Part shown: positions 1 to 9,697 of the stretch, piece by piece
Numbering within the stretch: the first letter of the stretch is position 1
How the letters are laid out: each line of letters opens with the position of its first letter
DNA from: a bacterium
GTDB taxonomy: Bacteria; Krumholzibacteriota; Krumholzibacteriia; LZORAL124-64-63
DNA length: 64,000 bases
NCBI GenBank assembly: GCA_016703265.1
Contig: JADJCK010000007.1
Span: 248,001-312,000 of the forward strand
Reading direction: 5' to 3'
Program-made: the position numbers and the translations under genes
The notes under the pieces: model-generated
Seen by the model: only the letters and a program-made list of their open reading frames with translations
Told to the model about the DNA's origin: nothing
Databases searched by the model: none

Positions 1-66
1 GATACCTTCCCGGCGCCGACCCACCCGACGCCCGGCTCCCGCACACAATGAAGGGACTCCGCCCTG

Positions 67-1242
67 ATGGTCCTGCCGGTCCGTTCCCGACCCGTGGCGA
101 CAGCGTTCGCCTGTACTGCCCTGCTGACGGTTCTCGTGATGTCCGCAACGGGCTGTTCCAAGGATGGCGGGCAGCCTCCGGCTGCCGCAGCAGGCCAGGG
201 CGCCGGCGCCGGTGCGCAACGCGCCCAGCCCGAGGAGCAGGCGCTGCCGATCGCCGTCGAGCCGGCGGCCACCGGCGACATCGCCCGGCACTACGAGGCC
301 ACCGCGACGCTGGAAGCGGAGAAGGAAGCGGCCGTGCTGGCGCGCGTCACGGGCGTCGTCGAGAAGCTCCTGGTCGAGGAGGGCGACGAGGTGCGCGAGG
401 GCCAGGCCCTGCTCGTCGTGGCAAATGACGAGTACCGCCTGCGCCTGACGCAGGCCGAGGCGCGCACCGCGAACCTGCGCGCGCGCTTCGAACGGCTCGA
501 GGCCATGCTGGCCGAACAACTGGCCACGGAGGAGGAGTTCCAGACCGCGCGTTCGGACCTGGCCAGCGCCGAGGCCGACGAGGGTCTCGCGAGACTGAAC
601 CTTTCCTACACCACGGTGAAGGCCCCGTTCAGCGGGCGGGTGACCGCGCGCCGCGCCAATATCGGCCAGAACCTGGCGGTGGGCACCGAGCTGTTCGTGC
701 TGGCCGACTTCCATCCGCTGCTGGGACGGGTGCACGTGCCGAGCAAGGAGTTCGCGCGCCTGCGGGCCGAGCAGCCGGTCGACCTGGTGCTCGACAGCGA
801 CGGCACGCGGCTGACCGGCCACATCAAGCTGATCAGCCCGGTCATCGACCCGGCCAGCGGCACGATCAAGCTGACCATCGAGGTGGACGACTACCCGGCC
901 GCCACGCGCCCCGGCGACTTCGCACAGGTGAAGGTCGTGACGGAGAAGCGCACGGGTGTGCTGCTGGTGCCGCGCGAAGCCGTGCTTACCGACAAGGGCG
1001 AGTCCGTGCTCTTCGTGGCTGCCCCGCCGGCCGGCGGCGGCGATCCCGTGGCCGAGCGTCGCGTCGTGGAACTGGGCTTCACCGACGACACGCACGCGCA
1101 GGTCCTCAGCGGCCTGGCCGCCGGCGAGCCGGTGGTCGTCCGCGGCCAGCGTTCGCTGAAGCACGGTGGCGCGGTGAGGATCCTCGCCGCCGACGTTGTC
1201 GCTGCGCCGGCTCCCGCCGCACCGGCCGCGGCCGCCCGCTGA
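67..1242 (+). CDS. RND efflux periplasmic adaptor (membrane fusion protein)
   Basis: 391-aa HlyD/AcrA-type adaptor that should bridge the inner-membrane RND permeases encoded next to it and an outer-membrane channel not seen here. The N-terminus has a hydrophobic stretch ending in A-T-G-C at about residue 30, a plausible lipobox, so it is probably a lipoprotein. A biotinyl-lipoyl-like half (about 75-110) leads into a short helical hairpin (110-165), the second lipoyl half with the KAPFSGRV motif (about 180-190), then beta-barrel and membrane-proximal domains. An AAGGGA-like ribosome site lies about 11 bases before the ATG. The stop codon shares its last base with the next start (TGATG), so the two genes are translationally coupled. 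Substrate cannot be told. Confidence 0.9.
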   Translation: MVLPVRSRPVATAFACTALLTVLVMSATGCSKDGGQPPAAAAGQGAGAGAQRAQPEEQALPIAVEPAATGDIARHYEATATLEAEKEAAVLARVTGVVEKLLVEEGDEVREGQALLVVANDEYRLRLTQAEARTANLRARFERLEAMLAEQLATEEEFQTARSDLASAEADEGLARLNLSYTTVKAPFSGRVTARRANIGQNLAVGTELFVLADFHPLLGRVHVPSKEFARLRAEQPVDLVLDSDGTRLTGHIKLISPVIDPASGTIKLTIEVDDYPAATRPGDFAQVKVVTEKRTGVLLVPREAVLTDKGESVLFVAAPPAGGGDPVAERRVVELGFTDDTHAQVLSGLAAGEPVVVRGQRSLKHGGAVRILAADVVAAPAPAAPAAAAR

Positions 1243-4200
1243 TGCGCGCATTCGTCGAGATGGCGGTGCGCCGCCGTGTCAGTGTCGTCATGGCCTCGCT
1301 GGCGGTGATCGCCTTCGGTATCGTCGGCTACAGCCGCCTGTCGCTCGAGCTGTTCCCGGAGATCAGCTACCCGTCCATCACCGTGCAGACCGAGTTTCCC
1401 GACACCGCGCCGCAGGAAGTGGAGAATCTCGTCACGCGGCCGGTCGAGGAGGCCGTGGGTGTGCTGCGCGGGTTGCAGACCATCCACTCGGTGTCGCGAC
1501 CGGGCCAGTCGGAAGTCATCCTCGAGTTCGAGTGGGACGCCGACATGGATGAACTGGCCATGGAGGTGCGCGAGAAACTCGATCGCCTGGTGCTGCCGAC
1601 CGAGGCGCTCGACCCGGTCGTGCTCCGCTTCGACCCGGCCCTGGATCCCGTCGTGCGGCTGGCCCTGACCGGCCCCGGCGACCTGACCTCGCAGCGCCGC
1701 CTGGCCGAGCGGCAACTGAAGCAGGACTTCGAGACGGTGAAGGGCGTTGCCGCTGCGTCCATCAAGGGCGGCCTCGAGGAGGAGATCCAGATCGACGTCG
1801 ACCAGGAGCGCCTGGCGGCCCTGGGCCTGTCGCTCGATCGCCTGCGCCAGGTGGTCGGCGTGGGCAACGTGAACCTGCCGGGCGGCGCGCTGCGCGGGCG
1901 CGACAGCCAGTTCCTGGTGCGCACCATCAACGAATTCGACTCGGTCGAGGAGATCGCCGACCTCATCATCAGCCTGCCGGGCGCGGCGCCGGTGCGGCTC
2001 AAGGAAGTCGCCGAGGTGCGGCGCGGCGCGCGCGAACGCGAGGAGATCACCCGCGTCAACGGCCGCGAGTCGGTCGAGATCGCCATCTTCAAGGAAGGTG
2101 ACGCCAATACCGTCACCACCGCGGCGCGCCTTCGCGAGCGCATCACCGCCTGGCAACAGGGCAAGCTTCCGCCGGGCCACGAACTGACGGTCCTCTTCGA
2201 TCAGTCCACGTTCATCAAGCAGGCCGTCGACGAGGTGCGTGACGCCGCCCTGGTGGGCGGACTGCTGGCCGTGGTGGTGCTGTTCCTTTTCCTGCGCGAC
2301 ATCCGCAGCACGCTGATCATCGGCACGTCCATCCCGATCTCGGTCATCGCCACCTTCGTGGTCATGTACCGCATGGACATCTCGCTGAACATCATGTCGC
2401 TCGGCGGGCTCACGCTCGGCATCGGCATGCTCGTGGACAATTCCATCGTCGTACTCGAGTCCATCTTCCAGAAGAAGCAGCAGGGGCTGCCCCTGTACCG
2501 CGCCGTGGTCGACGGCACGGTCGAGATGGGGCCGGCGGTGGCCGCCTCGACCATGACGACCGTGGCGGTATTCCTGCCGATCGTGTTCGTGGAGGGCGTG
2601 GCCGGCCAGCTCTTCAAGGACCAGGCGCTCACCGTCACGATCAGCCTGCTGGCGTCGCTGGTCGTCGCGGTCACCCTGATCCCGATGCTGAGCGCCATCG
2701 GCGCGCGGCTGCCGCGGCGTCACGACGGCGTGGACGGATTCGCGGGCGACAGCGCCCCGGTGGAAGCGGTCACGTCCACGACCAGGGCCGCCGCCGAAGT
2801 GCCCGTCACGCTGGGCTGGTTCTCGGCGTTGTACGGTCGCGTGCTCGGCGCGGCCTTGCGTCGGAAAGGCCTGACCGTGGCCGTGGCCTTCGGCCTGTTC
2901 GTCGTTTCGGCGTGGGCCATCCGCTTCCTGGACACCGAACTGATCCCCGAGTTGAGCGAGGGCGAGTTCTACTTCGAGGTCAAGCTGCCCGAGGGCGCCT
3001 CGCTGGATGCGAGTGACCGCACCCTGCAGGGAATGGAGCAGGCCGCCGCCGGGGAACCGGCATTGGCCCGCCAGTACGCCACCGTGGGCAGCCGCCTGGC
3101 CGCCGGCGGCATGTCGATGGTCACGCGGGCCGAGAACCTGGGCCAGTTGAACCTGGTGATGGCCGACCGCGGCGACGACGCGGCCGAAGCCGCCGTCGTC
3201 GAGCGTTTGCGCACCGACTTCGCGGCGATGCCCGATGTGGAAGTGAAGTTCGGCCGGCCCAGCTACTTCAGCCTCAAGACCCCGATCGAGGTCGTCATCT
3301 ACGGCGAGGACCTGGACGAACTGCGCGACTACTCGCTGGACCTCGGTCGGCGGCTGGCCGCCGTGCCGGGGCTGGTCGACGTGCGCTCGTCGCTGGAGGC
3401 CGGGAATCCCGAACTGCAGGTGGTCTTCGACCGCGAACGCCTTGCTTCGCTGGGCCTGGACATGGGCGTGCTGTCGGAGACGCTGCGCAGCCGTGTCCTG
3501 GGCGTGGTGCCGACCCGCTACAAGGAAGAGGACCGGCAGATCGACGTGCGCCTGCGCAACCGCGAGGGTGACCGCCGTACCGCCGACGACGTCCGCAACC
3601 TGGTGCTGCCGGGCCCGGACGGCACATCGCTGCGCCTGCTTTCGGTGGCCGACGTGCACGAGGCGCGCGGACCTGCCGAGATCCACCGCCTGAAGCAGCA
3701 GCGCGCCGCCGTGGTCTCGGCCAACCTGGACGGGCGCGGCCTCGGCGCCGCCATGACCGACGTGCAGGCGCTGCTGGCGGCCTACCCGCCGCCGCGCGGG
3801 CTCAGCACCGAGCTGGGCGGCCAGAACGCGGAGATGAAGACCAGCTTCAACAGCCTGCGTTTCGCCATGATCCTGGCCGTCTTCCTGGTCTACCTGGTGA
3901 TGGCGGCCACGTTCGAGTCGTTCCTGCACCCGTTCATCGTGCTGTTCACGATCCCGCTGGCGCTCATCGGCGTCGTCGGCGGCCTGCTGCTGACGGGGAC
4001 CACGGTGACGGTGATCGTGCTGATCGGCGCGGTCATGCTCGTGGGGATCGTGGTCAACAACGCCATCGTGCTGATCGACACCGTCAACCGCCTCCGGCGC
4101 GAAGTTGGTTTGCCGCGCGAGGAGGCCCTGGTGCGCGCGGGGCACCTGCGCCTGCGCCCCATCCTCATGACGACCCTGACCACGGTACTGGGCCTGGTCC

Positions 4201-4355
4201 CAATGGCGCTGGCCTGGGGCGAGGGCGCCGAACTGCGGGCGCCCCTGGCGATCACGGTGGCCAGCGGCCTGGCGCTGAGCACGCTCCTCACGCTGGTGGT
4301 CATCCCCGCCGTCTACCTGCTGGTGCCGATGCGCGACGAGAAGGCGGAGGATTGA
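1242..4355 (+). CDS. RND efflux permease (AcrB/HAE-like), first of two
   Basis: 1037-aa inner-membrane proton-driven exporter, full length for the AcrB/MexB superfamily. It starts with the usual cytoplasmic leader and TM1 (residues 1-30), has two large periplasmic loops, and two sets of membrane helices. TM4 carries GIGMLVDNSIVV with one acidic proton-relay residue followed by Asn; TM10 carries VGIVVNNAIVLIDTVN. It overlaps the adaptor stop and is followed 2 bases after its own stop by a second permease, a layout known from two-permease pumps such as MdtBC. The AcrB-type hydrophobic/amphiphile family is favoured over the CusA metal type, but the substrate is unknown. Confidence 0.93.
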   Translation: MRAFVEMAVRRRVSVVMASLAVIAFGIVGYSRLSLELFPEISYPSITVQTEFPDTAPQEVENLVTRPVEEAVGVLRGLQTIHSVSRPGQSEVILEFEWDADMDELAMEVREKLDRLVLPTEALDPVVLRFDPALDPVVRLALTGPGDLTSQRRLAERQLKQDFETVKGVAAASIKGGLEEEIQIDVDQERLAALGLSLDRLRQVVGVGNVNLPGGALRGRDSQFLVRTINEFDSVEEIADLIISLPGAAPVRLKEVAEVRRGAREREEITRVNGRESVEIAIFKEGDANTVTTAARLRERITAWQQGKLPPGHELTVLFDQSTFIKQAVDEVRDAALVGGLLAVVVLFLFLRDIRSTLIIGTSIPISVIATFVVMYRMDISLNIMSLGGLTLGIGMLVDNSIVVLESIFQKKQQGLPLYRAVVDGTVEMGPAVAASTMTTVAVFLPIVFVEGVAGQLFKDQALTVTISLLASLVVAVTLIPMLSAIGARLPRRHDGVDGFAGDSAPVEAVTSTTRAAAEVPVTLGWFSALYGRVLGAALRRKGLTVAVAFGLFVVSAWAIRFLDTELIPELSEGEFYFEVKLPEGASLDASDRTLQGMEQAAAGEPALARQYATVGSRLAAGGMSMVTRAENLGQLNLVMADRGDDAAEAAVVERLRTDFAAMPDVEVKFGRPSYFSLKTPIEVVIYGEDLDELRDYSLDLGRRLAAVPGLVDVRSSLEAGNPELQVVFDRERLASLGLDMGVLSETLRSRVLGVVPTRYKEEDRQIDVRLRNREGDRRTADDVRNLVLPGPDGTSLRLLSVADVHEARGPAEIHRLKQQRAAVVSANLDGRGLGAAMTDVQALLAAYPPPRGLSTELGGQNAEMKTSFNSLRFAMILAVFLVYLVMAATFESFLHPFIVLFTIPLALIGVVGGLLLTGTTVTVIVLIGAVMLVGIVVNNAIVLIDTVNRLRREVGLPREEALVRAGHLRLRPILMTTLTTVLGLVPMALAWGEGAELRAPLAITVASGLALSTLLTLVVIPAVYLLVPMRDEKAED

Positions 4356-4357
4356 GC

Positions 4358-7300
4358 ATGGAGCGGCCGCGCGGCTTCAGCCTGCCCGAACTGGCCATCC
4401 GGCGGCCGGTGACGACGTTGACGGTCATCGTCAGCCTGATCGTGCTGGGCGCGGTTGCCCTGACGCGCTTGCCGCTGGCCTTCATGCCCGAGATCGTGCA
4501 GCCGCAGCTGTTCATCCAGCTGCCGTACGACAATGCCTCGCCGGAACAGGTCGAGCGCATGATCGTGCGTCCGGTCGAGGATGCGGTGGGCTCGGTGCGC
4601 GGGTTGCGCAGCCTCTGGTCGCGGTGCGGGGGCGACGGCGGCAGCCTGCGGCTGGAGTTCGACTGGTCAACCGACATGCAGCTGGCCCGGGTCGAGGTCT
4701 GGGAGCGGCTGGACCGCATACGCGGCGAACTTCCGGACGACCTCGGCGACGTGCAGGTCTCGACCAACTGGGACTCGCGCGACGCCGACATGCCCGTGCT
4801 CGAGGGCCGGCTCAGTTCGCCGCGCGACCTCAGCGAAAGCTACGACCTGCTCGACCGCAAGATCATCAAGCCGCTCGAGCGGGTGCCGGGCGTGGCGCAG
4901 GTGCGGCTCGACGGCGTGAACCCGCGCGAGGTGCGCGTCAACCTGCGAGTGGCCGACCTCGAGCGACATCGCATCGACGTGCGCGAAGTGGCGCGCGTGC
5001 TGCGCGTGGGCAACTTCGACCAGTCGCTGGGGCGGGTGGCCAGCGGCGACTCACGCTACACGCTGCGCACCGTGGGCACCCTCGGCGAGGTGGACGAGAT
5101 CCGCAACCTGCCGCTCCGCGCCGACGGATTGCGCGTGGGCGACGTGGCCGACGTCATCTACCAGGAGCCGCCCCTGGAGTACGGCCGCCACCTGGACGGC
5201 GACTTTGCCGTCGGCGTCACCGTGGCCCAGGAAGCGCGTGCCAACACGGTGGAGGTCTGCGACGAACTGCAGCGCGTGATCGCCGCCATGGCCGACGATC
5301 CCGAACTGGAGGGCGTCAACTTCCTGGTCTGGTTCAGCCAGGGCGACGAGATCCGCAAGACGCTCAAGGATCTCACGTTCACCGGCATCTTCCAGGCGCT
5401 GCTGGCCACCGTGGTGCTCTTCCTGTTCCTGCGCCGCTTCTCGACCACGATGGCCGCGGTCGCCTGCATCCCCTTCTCGCTCATCGTCACCTGCGGCGTC
5501 ATCTGGGCGCAGGGGCACTCCCTGAACACGCTGACCCTGCTGGGGCTCATCGTCGGCATCGGCATGCTCGTGGACAACGCGGTCGTGGTGATGGAGAACA
5601 TCTTCCGGCACCGCGAGCAGGGCGCCGACCCGCGCACCGCCGCCCTCGAGGGTTCGCGCGAGGTCGCCACGGCGGTCACGGCGGCCACGCTGACCTCGGT
5701 CATCGTCTTCCTGCCGCTGATCTTCAACAAGCCCAGCGAGATGAACATCTACCTGAAGGAGCTGGGCGTCACGGTCTGCCTGACGCTGCTGGCGTCGCTG
5801 TTCATCAGCCAGACGCTGATTCCGCTCGCCACGGCGCGCTACATCCACTCGCAGCCCCGTCCGCGGGGCCGCTGGATGAGGGGGCTGGAGTCGCGCTACG
5901 AGCGCCTCCTTGGTTGGAGCCTGCGCCGGCGCTGGGCCGGCGTCGCCGTCGGCCTGCTGGTGGTCGGTTCGGCGGTCTACCCGTTCCAGAAGATCGACAA
6001 GAATTTCGACACCAGCGAGAGCGAACTGTTCGTGCAGCTGCGCTACGACATCAGCGAGGAGCTGAGCCTCGAGCGCAAGCGACAGCTGGTGACGCAGGTC
6101 GAAGAGGCGCTGGAGCCGCATCGTGAGCAGTTGCTGGCGAGGTCGCTGTACAGCTTCTGGAACGACAACTGGGTCATGACGCGCGTGTACCTGAAGGAAG
6201 GGCAGGCCACCGAGGACAACATCGCGCTCGTGCGTCGTCGCCTGCGCGAGATCCTGCCGCAGATCGCCGGCGTGCGCCTGCAGGTCGAGGAGAGTCGCCA
6301 GGGTTGGCGCGGGGGCAGGGGGGGCGCGAATTTCGTCGCCTTCCAGATCGTCGGCGAGGACACCGAGGTGCTCATGCGCCTGGCCGAGGAGGCCGTCACG
6401 CGCCTCGAGGCGGTGCCGGGCCTGAGCGAGCCCCAGGCGCGTCGCACCGAGGCCCGGCAGGAGCTGCACATCGAGCCCGATCGTGACCTGGGTGCGCGCT
6501 ACGACCTGACCGCGACCGAGGTCGCCGACGTGGTGGGCCTGACCTACCGCGGCCAGCGCCTGCGCCGGTTCCGCACCCCCGACGGCGAACGCGAGATGCG
6601 GCTGACCCTGGACGAGCAGCAGAATGAAAGCGTGGAGCAGCTGGCGCACCTGCCCCTGTGGCCGCAGGGCGGGGGCCGGGTGCCGCTGGGCGCGGTTGCC
6701 GACCTGGTGACCCGGCCCGGGCGCGAGCACATCGAGCGCGACAACCGCCTGACCAGCGTGTGGGTCAACGCCCGCTACGAGGGTGGCACCCGCGAGGAGT
6801 TCATGCCGCGCGTCGAGGCTGCGCTGGCGGCGATGGAGTTCCCCTACGGCTACAGCTGGACGTTCGGCGCCTGGCAGAACCGCCAGAAGGAACAGTCGCG
6901 CGAGTTCGGCGTGAACCTCGCGCTGGCCCTGCTGCTGGTCTACGCGGTCATGGCTGGCCTCTTCGAATCGACCCGGCAGGCCGCCGCGCTGATGGTTGCC
7001 CTGCCCTTCGCGCTGGCCGGCGCCATCTGGACGCTGCACCTGACCGGCACCGCCTTCGACCAGCCGGCGGCCATCGGCCTGCTGCTGCTCATCGGCATCG
7101 TCGTCAACAACGGCATCGTCATGCTCGAGCACATCAACCAGTACCGCCGGCGCGGGATGGCCCGCGAGGCGGCCATGCTGCTGGGCGGGCGGGAACGGTT
7201 GCGCCCGATCATCATGACGGCGCTGACGACGCTGATCGGCCTGGTGCCCATCGTCGTGCAGCGGCCGTCGCTGGGCGGCGTCTACTACTACTCCATGGCG

Positions 7301-7447
7301 CTCGTGATCATGGGCGGCCTGCTGGTCAGCACGTTCCTGACCTCGATCCTGTTGCCCACCCTGGCCTCGCTGGTCGAGGACGGGTTCGACCTGGCCGGCC
7401 GCGCGCTCCGCTTCGGCTGGTTGCGCCGCCGGCGCCCGGCCGCATGA
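4358..7447 (+). CDS. RND efflux permease (AcrB/HAE-like), second of two
   Basis: 1029-aa RND permease, clearly a diverged partner of the preceding one rather than a recent copy. Helix 4 has GIGMLVDNAVVVMEN and the second half has LIGIVVNNGIVMLEH. An in-frame TTG exists at 4352, but GGAGG at 4346-4350 sits 7 bases before the ATG at 4358, which I take as the start. With the adaptor and first permease it forms a three-gene operon that could make a heteromeric pump; no TolC-like gene or dedicated regulator lies beside it in the window. Confidence 0.92.
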   Translation: MERPRGFSLPELAIRRPVTTLTVIVSLIVLGAVALTRLPLAFMPEIVQPQLFIQLPYDNASPEQVERMIVRPVEDAVGSVRGLRSLWSRCGGDGGSLRLEFDWSTDMQLARVEVWERLDRIRGELPDDLGDVQVSTNWDSRDADMPVLEGRLSSPRDLSESYDLLDRKIIKPLERVPGVAQVRLDGVNPREVRVNLRVADLERHRIDVREVARVLRVGNFDQSLGRVASGDSRYTLRTVGTLGEVDEIRNLPLRADGLRVGDVADVIYQEPPLEYGRHLDGDFAVGVTVAQEARANTVEVCDELQRVIAAMADDPELEGVNFLVWFSQGDEIRKTLKDLTFTGIFQALLATVVLFLFLRRFSTTMAAVACIPFSLIVTCGVIWAQGHSLNTLTLLGLIVGIGMLVDNAVVVMENIFRHREQGADPRTAALEGSREVATAVTAATLTSVIVFLPLIFNKPSEMNIYLKELGVTVCLTLLASLFISQTLIPLATARYIHSQPRPRGRWMRGLESRYERLLGWSLRRRWAGVAVGLLVVGSAVYPFQKIDKNFDTSESELFVQLRYDISEELSLERKRQLVTQVEEALEPHREQLLARSLYSFWNDNWVMTRVYLKEGQATEDNIALVRRRLREILPQIAGVRLQVEESRQGWRGGRGGANFVAFQIVGEDTEVLMRLAEEAVTRLEAVPGLSEPQARRTEARQELHIEPDRDLGARYDLTATEVADVVGLTYRGQRLRRFRTPDGEREMRLTLDEQQNESVEQLAHLPLWPQGGGRVPLGAVADLVTRPGREHIERDNRLTSVWVNARYEGGTREEFMPRVEAALAAMEFPYGYSWTFGAWQNRQKEQSREFGVNLALALLLVYAVMAGLFESTRQAAALMVALPFALAGAIWTLHLTGTAFDQPAAIGLLLLIGIVVNNGIVMLEHINQYRRRGMAREAAMLLGGRERLRPIIMTALTTLIGLVPIVVQRPSLGGVYYYSMALVIMGGLLVSTFLTSILLPTLASLVEDGFDLAGRALRFGWLRRRRPAA

Positions 7448-7550
7448 TTTCCCCTTTCGCCGCCGCGTCCCATCGCCCACAATGGGGGCCAACCGGACCC
7501 GCCCGCCCCGGACCTTCCGGCGCCGGCCCACGCCCGCAAGGAGCCGATTC

Positions 7551-8132
7551 ATGACGCGCATCTATACCCGAGCCGGCGACCGCGGCGAGACGTCGCTCGG
7601 CGACGGCGCCCGTGTGCCCAAGAACAGCCGCCGGGTCGGCGTCTACGGCGAGGTCGACGAGCTGAACTGCGTGCTGGGCTGCTGCGTGTCGCTGCTGGCC
7701 CGCGAGGGCGGCTCCGAGGAGCACGGCCTGGCGGCCGAGCTGACCGCGCTGCAGAGCCGCCTGTTTGACCTCGGGACGGTACTTGCCGACCCGCGCCGTT
7801 CGATCGAACTGCTGGCCGCCGGCGCCCCGGCCGACCCCTTCGACGCGGCCCGGCTCGAGGCCCTCATCGACGCGCACGACGCCCGGCTGCCGCCCCTGCG
7901 CCAGTTCATCCTGCCGGGCGGCACGGCCGCGGCGGCCCACCTGCACCTGGCCCGGACCGTCTGCCGGCGCGCCGAGCGGGCTGCGGTGGCCCTGGCTGCC
8001 ACGGAGGACGTCCCGGGCGGCGCCCTGGTCTTCCTGAACCGCCTGAGCGACTACCTGTTCACCCTGGCCCGGGCCGCGAACCGGGCAGCCGGGCTGCCTG
8101 ACGTGCCCTGGCGGGGTGGGAAGGACGCCTGA
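7551..8132 (+). CDS. PduO-type cob(I)alamin adenosyltransferase
   Basis: 193-aa enzyme that transfers the 5'-deoxyadenosyl group of ATP to cob(I)alamin to make coenzyme B12. The N-terminal ATP-binding signature TRAGDRGETSLGDG begins at residue 4; the C-terminal helix has the family's R-x-x-E-R pattern (VCRRAERAAV) and the FLNRLSDYLF motif. An upstream in-frame ATG at 7482 would add 23 low-complexity residues; the ATG at 7551 has AAGGAG 7-12 bases before it and gives the family's normal start. Its stop abuts the TTG start of the sigma-factor gene. It implies a B12-dependent enzyme elsewhere in the genome. Confidence 0.93.
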   Translation: MTRIYTRAGDRGETSLGDGARVPKNSRRVGVYGEVDELNCVLGCCVSLLAREGGSEEHGLAAELTALQSRLFDLGTVLADPRRSIELLAAGAPADPFDAARLEALIDAHDARLPPLRQFILPGGTAAAAHLHLARTVCRRAERAAVALAATEDVPGGALVFLNRLSDYLFTLARAANRAAGLPDVPWRGGKDA

Positions 8133-8792
8133 TTGTTCCTGTCGGCTTTCAGCGGGGGGCGGGCGAATAAGGACGACGACGCCGGGGTAACTGCGTCGTC
8201 ATCCGGCATTCCGGGGCCTGCCGCCATCGATCCGTGGGAGGAGCAGCGCCGCCGGGACCGTGCCGACATCGAACGTTTCCTCTCGGGCGACACGGATGGA
8301 TTCGAGCAGCTGATGAACCGCTATCGCCAGCCGGCCTACGGCATCGCGCTGGGCCTGACAGGCAACCACGACGATGCGATGGACACCGTCCAGAAGTCGT
8401 TCCTGCGCATCCACCGTTCGCTGGAGCGGTTCCGGCTCGAGGAGCCGTTCTTCCCCTGGATGTACCGCATCGTGCGCAACACGGCGCTCAACCAGAAGCG
8501 CGACGAGAAACGCCATCAGGGCGACATCCCGCTCGAATTCGTGACGCGTCCCGACGGTGCCCCCGACGCACTGGCCACGGCCGAGGCCGCGGACCTCCGT
8601 GAGCGCCTGGGCCGGGCCATCGCCGAACTGCCCGAAGAGATGCGCATGGTTTTCGTGATGTACCATTTCCAGGGCCACAAGTACCGCGAGATCGCCGCGG
8701 CGATGGACATTCCCCTGGGCACGGTGATGTCGCGCCTGCACGCGGCGCGATTGCGGCTGCGACCGGCCCTCGGCCTGGAGGAGGCGCCATGA
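8133..8792 (+). CDS. ECF-type RNA polymerase sigma factor
   Basis: 219-aa sigma-70 family factor with sigma-2 (about 60-120, including the TVQKSFLRIHRS and FPWMYRIVRNTALNQKR segments) and sigma-4 (about 160-212, helix-turn-helix YREIAAAMDIPLGTVMSRLHAAR). The N-terminal 45 residues are an extra low-complexity extension. I place the start at the TTG at 8133 because GGAAGGA lies 8 bases upstream and no ATG or GTG gives a complete sigma-2 domain. The following gene overlaps the stop (ATGA) and encodes its likely anti-sigma factor, so the pair should be co-expressed and possibly autoregulated. The inducing signal is unknown. Confidence 0.9.
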   Translation: MFLSAFSGGRANKDDDAGVTASSSGIPGPAAIDPWEEQRRRDRADIERFLSGDTDGFEQLMNRYRQPAYGIALGLTGNHDDAMDTVQKSFLRIHRSLERFRLEEPFFPWMYRIVRNTALNQKRDEKRHQGDIPLEFVTRPDGAPDALATAEAADLRERLGRAIAELPEEMRMVFVMYHFQGHKYREIAAAMDIPLGTVMSRLHAARLRLRPALGLEEAP

Positions 8793-9250
8793 ACGGGCGG
8801 CCTGCCTTCGACCCCGTAGCCGATGCGCCGCTGCTCTCGGCGTACGTCGACGGCGAACTGGACGGCGCCGACCTGGCGCGTGTCGAGGCCCACCTGGCCA
8901 CCAGTGCCGAGGCGCGCCGCGAAGTCGAGCGGCTGCGCACCTTCAAGCAGGTGACCGACGGCCTGCGCCTGCGCGAGGCCCCGCCGGAGGACTGGGAGTC
9001 GTTCTGGAACAACGCCTACAACCGCAGCGAACGCTCGCTGGGCTGGGTGCTCCTCGTGGCCGGGCTCGTTGTGGGCGGCACCTGGGCGCTGCTGCAGACC
9101 GGGCGCGCCATCTTCGCGGCCGAACTGCCGCTGCTGGTGAAGGGCGGCCTGCTGGCCGGCGCCCTGGGCGTGACGGTCCTGCTGGTATCGGTCCTGCGCG
9201 AACGGCTGTTCACCCGCAAGCGCACCCGTTATGACGACATTGTCCGCTGA
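8789..9250 (+). CDS. Probable membrane-bound anti-sigma factor
   Basis: 153-aa protein. Residues 15-60 resemble the anti-sigma zf-HC2 helix bundle (LSAYVDGELDGADLARVEAH) but lack the His-x3-Cys-x2-Cys zinc site, so this would be a zinc-free anti-sigma domain. Two hydrophobic segments follow (about 85-103 and 113-133), giving an inner-membrane anchor with the sigma-binding part in the cytoplasm. It starts inside the stop of the sigma-factor gene (ATGA) after a GGAGGAGG site. Function is inferred from that coupling and the domain shape. The membrane segments suggest envelope sensing. Confidence 0.75.
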   Translation: MNGRPAFDPVADAPLLSAYVDGELDGADLARVEAHLATSAEARREVERLRTFKQVTDGLRLREAPPEDWESFWNNAYNRSERSLGWVLLVAGLVVGGTWALLQTGRAIFAAELPLLVKGGLLAGALGVTVLLVSVLRERLFTRKRTRYDDIVR

Positions 9251-9260
9251 GGAGGGTCCC

Positions 9261-9593
9261 GTGTCAGACCGCATCATCGTCACCACCACGCACGAGATCG
9301 CCGGCAAGCGCATCGTGCGCACGATCGGGCTCGTGCGCGGCAACACCATCCGCGGGCGCCACATCGGCCGCGACTTCATGGCGGGACTGAAGAACCTGGT
9401 GGGCGGCGAGATCACCGAGTACACGAAGATGATCGCCGAGTGCCGCGAGGAAGCCCTCGACCGCATGATCGCCCAGGCGCAGGCCAACGGTGCCAACGCC
9501 GTGGTCGGCGTGCGCTTCGCCTCGGCCGAGATGATGGAGCACGCCGCCGAGCTGCTCGCCTACGGCACCGCCGTGATCATCGAGGACCTGTAG
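9261..9593 (+). CDS. YbjQ/UPF0145 family protein
   Basis: 110-aa protein of the small YbjQ family, which forms a pentameric beta-rich fold; its function is not established. The family signature is visible: TTTHEIAGKRIVRTIGLVRGNT at the start, AQANGANAVVGVRFASAEM in the middle. An ATG at 9231 would overlap the anti-sigma gene; the GTG at 9261 has GGAGGG directly before it and gives the usual N-terminus, so I use it. It is the last gene of the cobalamin adenosyltransferase-sigma-anti-sigma run and is followed by a strong hairpin terminator. Confidence 0.88.
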   Translation: MSDRIIVTTTHEIAGKRIVRTIGLVRGNTIRGRHIGRDFMAGLKNLVGGEITEYTKMIAECREEALDRMIAQAQANGANAVVGVRFASAEMMEHAAELLAYGTAVIIEDL

Positions 9594-9633
9594 CCGGTCG
9601 GGCGGGTACGTTCCGTCGCTACTCCGGAGAGCA

Positions 9634-9668
9634 ACGAAGAGGGCGCCCGCCGGGAGCGCCCTCTTCGT
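9634..9668 (+). terminator. Rho-independent terminator, possibly bidirectional
   Basis: A perfect 13-bp inverted repeat (ACGAAGAGGGCGC at 9634-9646 and its complement at 9656-9668) with a 9-base loop, followed by a short T run. It sits between the plus-strand YbjQ gene and the minus-strand ferredoxin gene, so it can serve both. Confidence 0.85.
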
Positions 9669-9697
9669 TTTCCGCGGACTGCGGGGCGGTGGGCCGG

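Noticed and set aside
891..4145. Long minus-strand open frame opposite the first RND permease, and similar ones at 5051-7561 and 10917-13355
   Set aside because: They lie opposite clearly conserved genes, have Arg/His/Asp-rich shadow composition and no domain; high third-position GC keeps antisense frames open.
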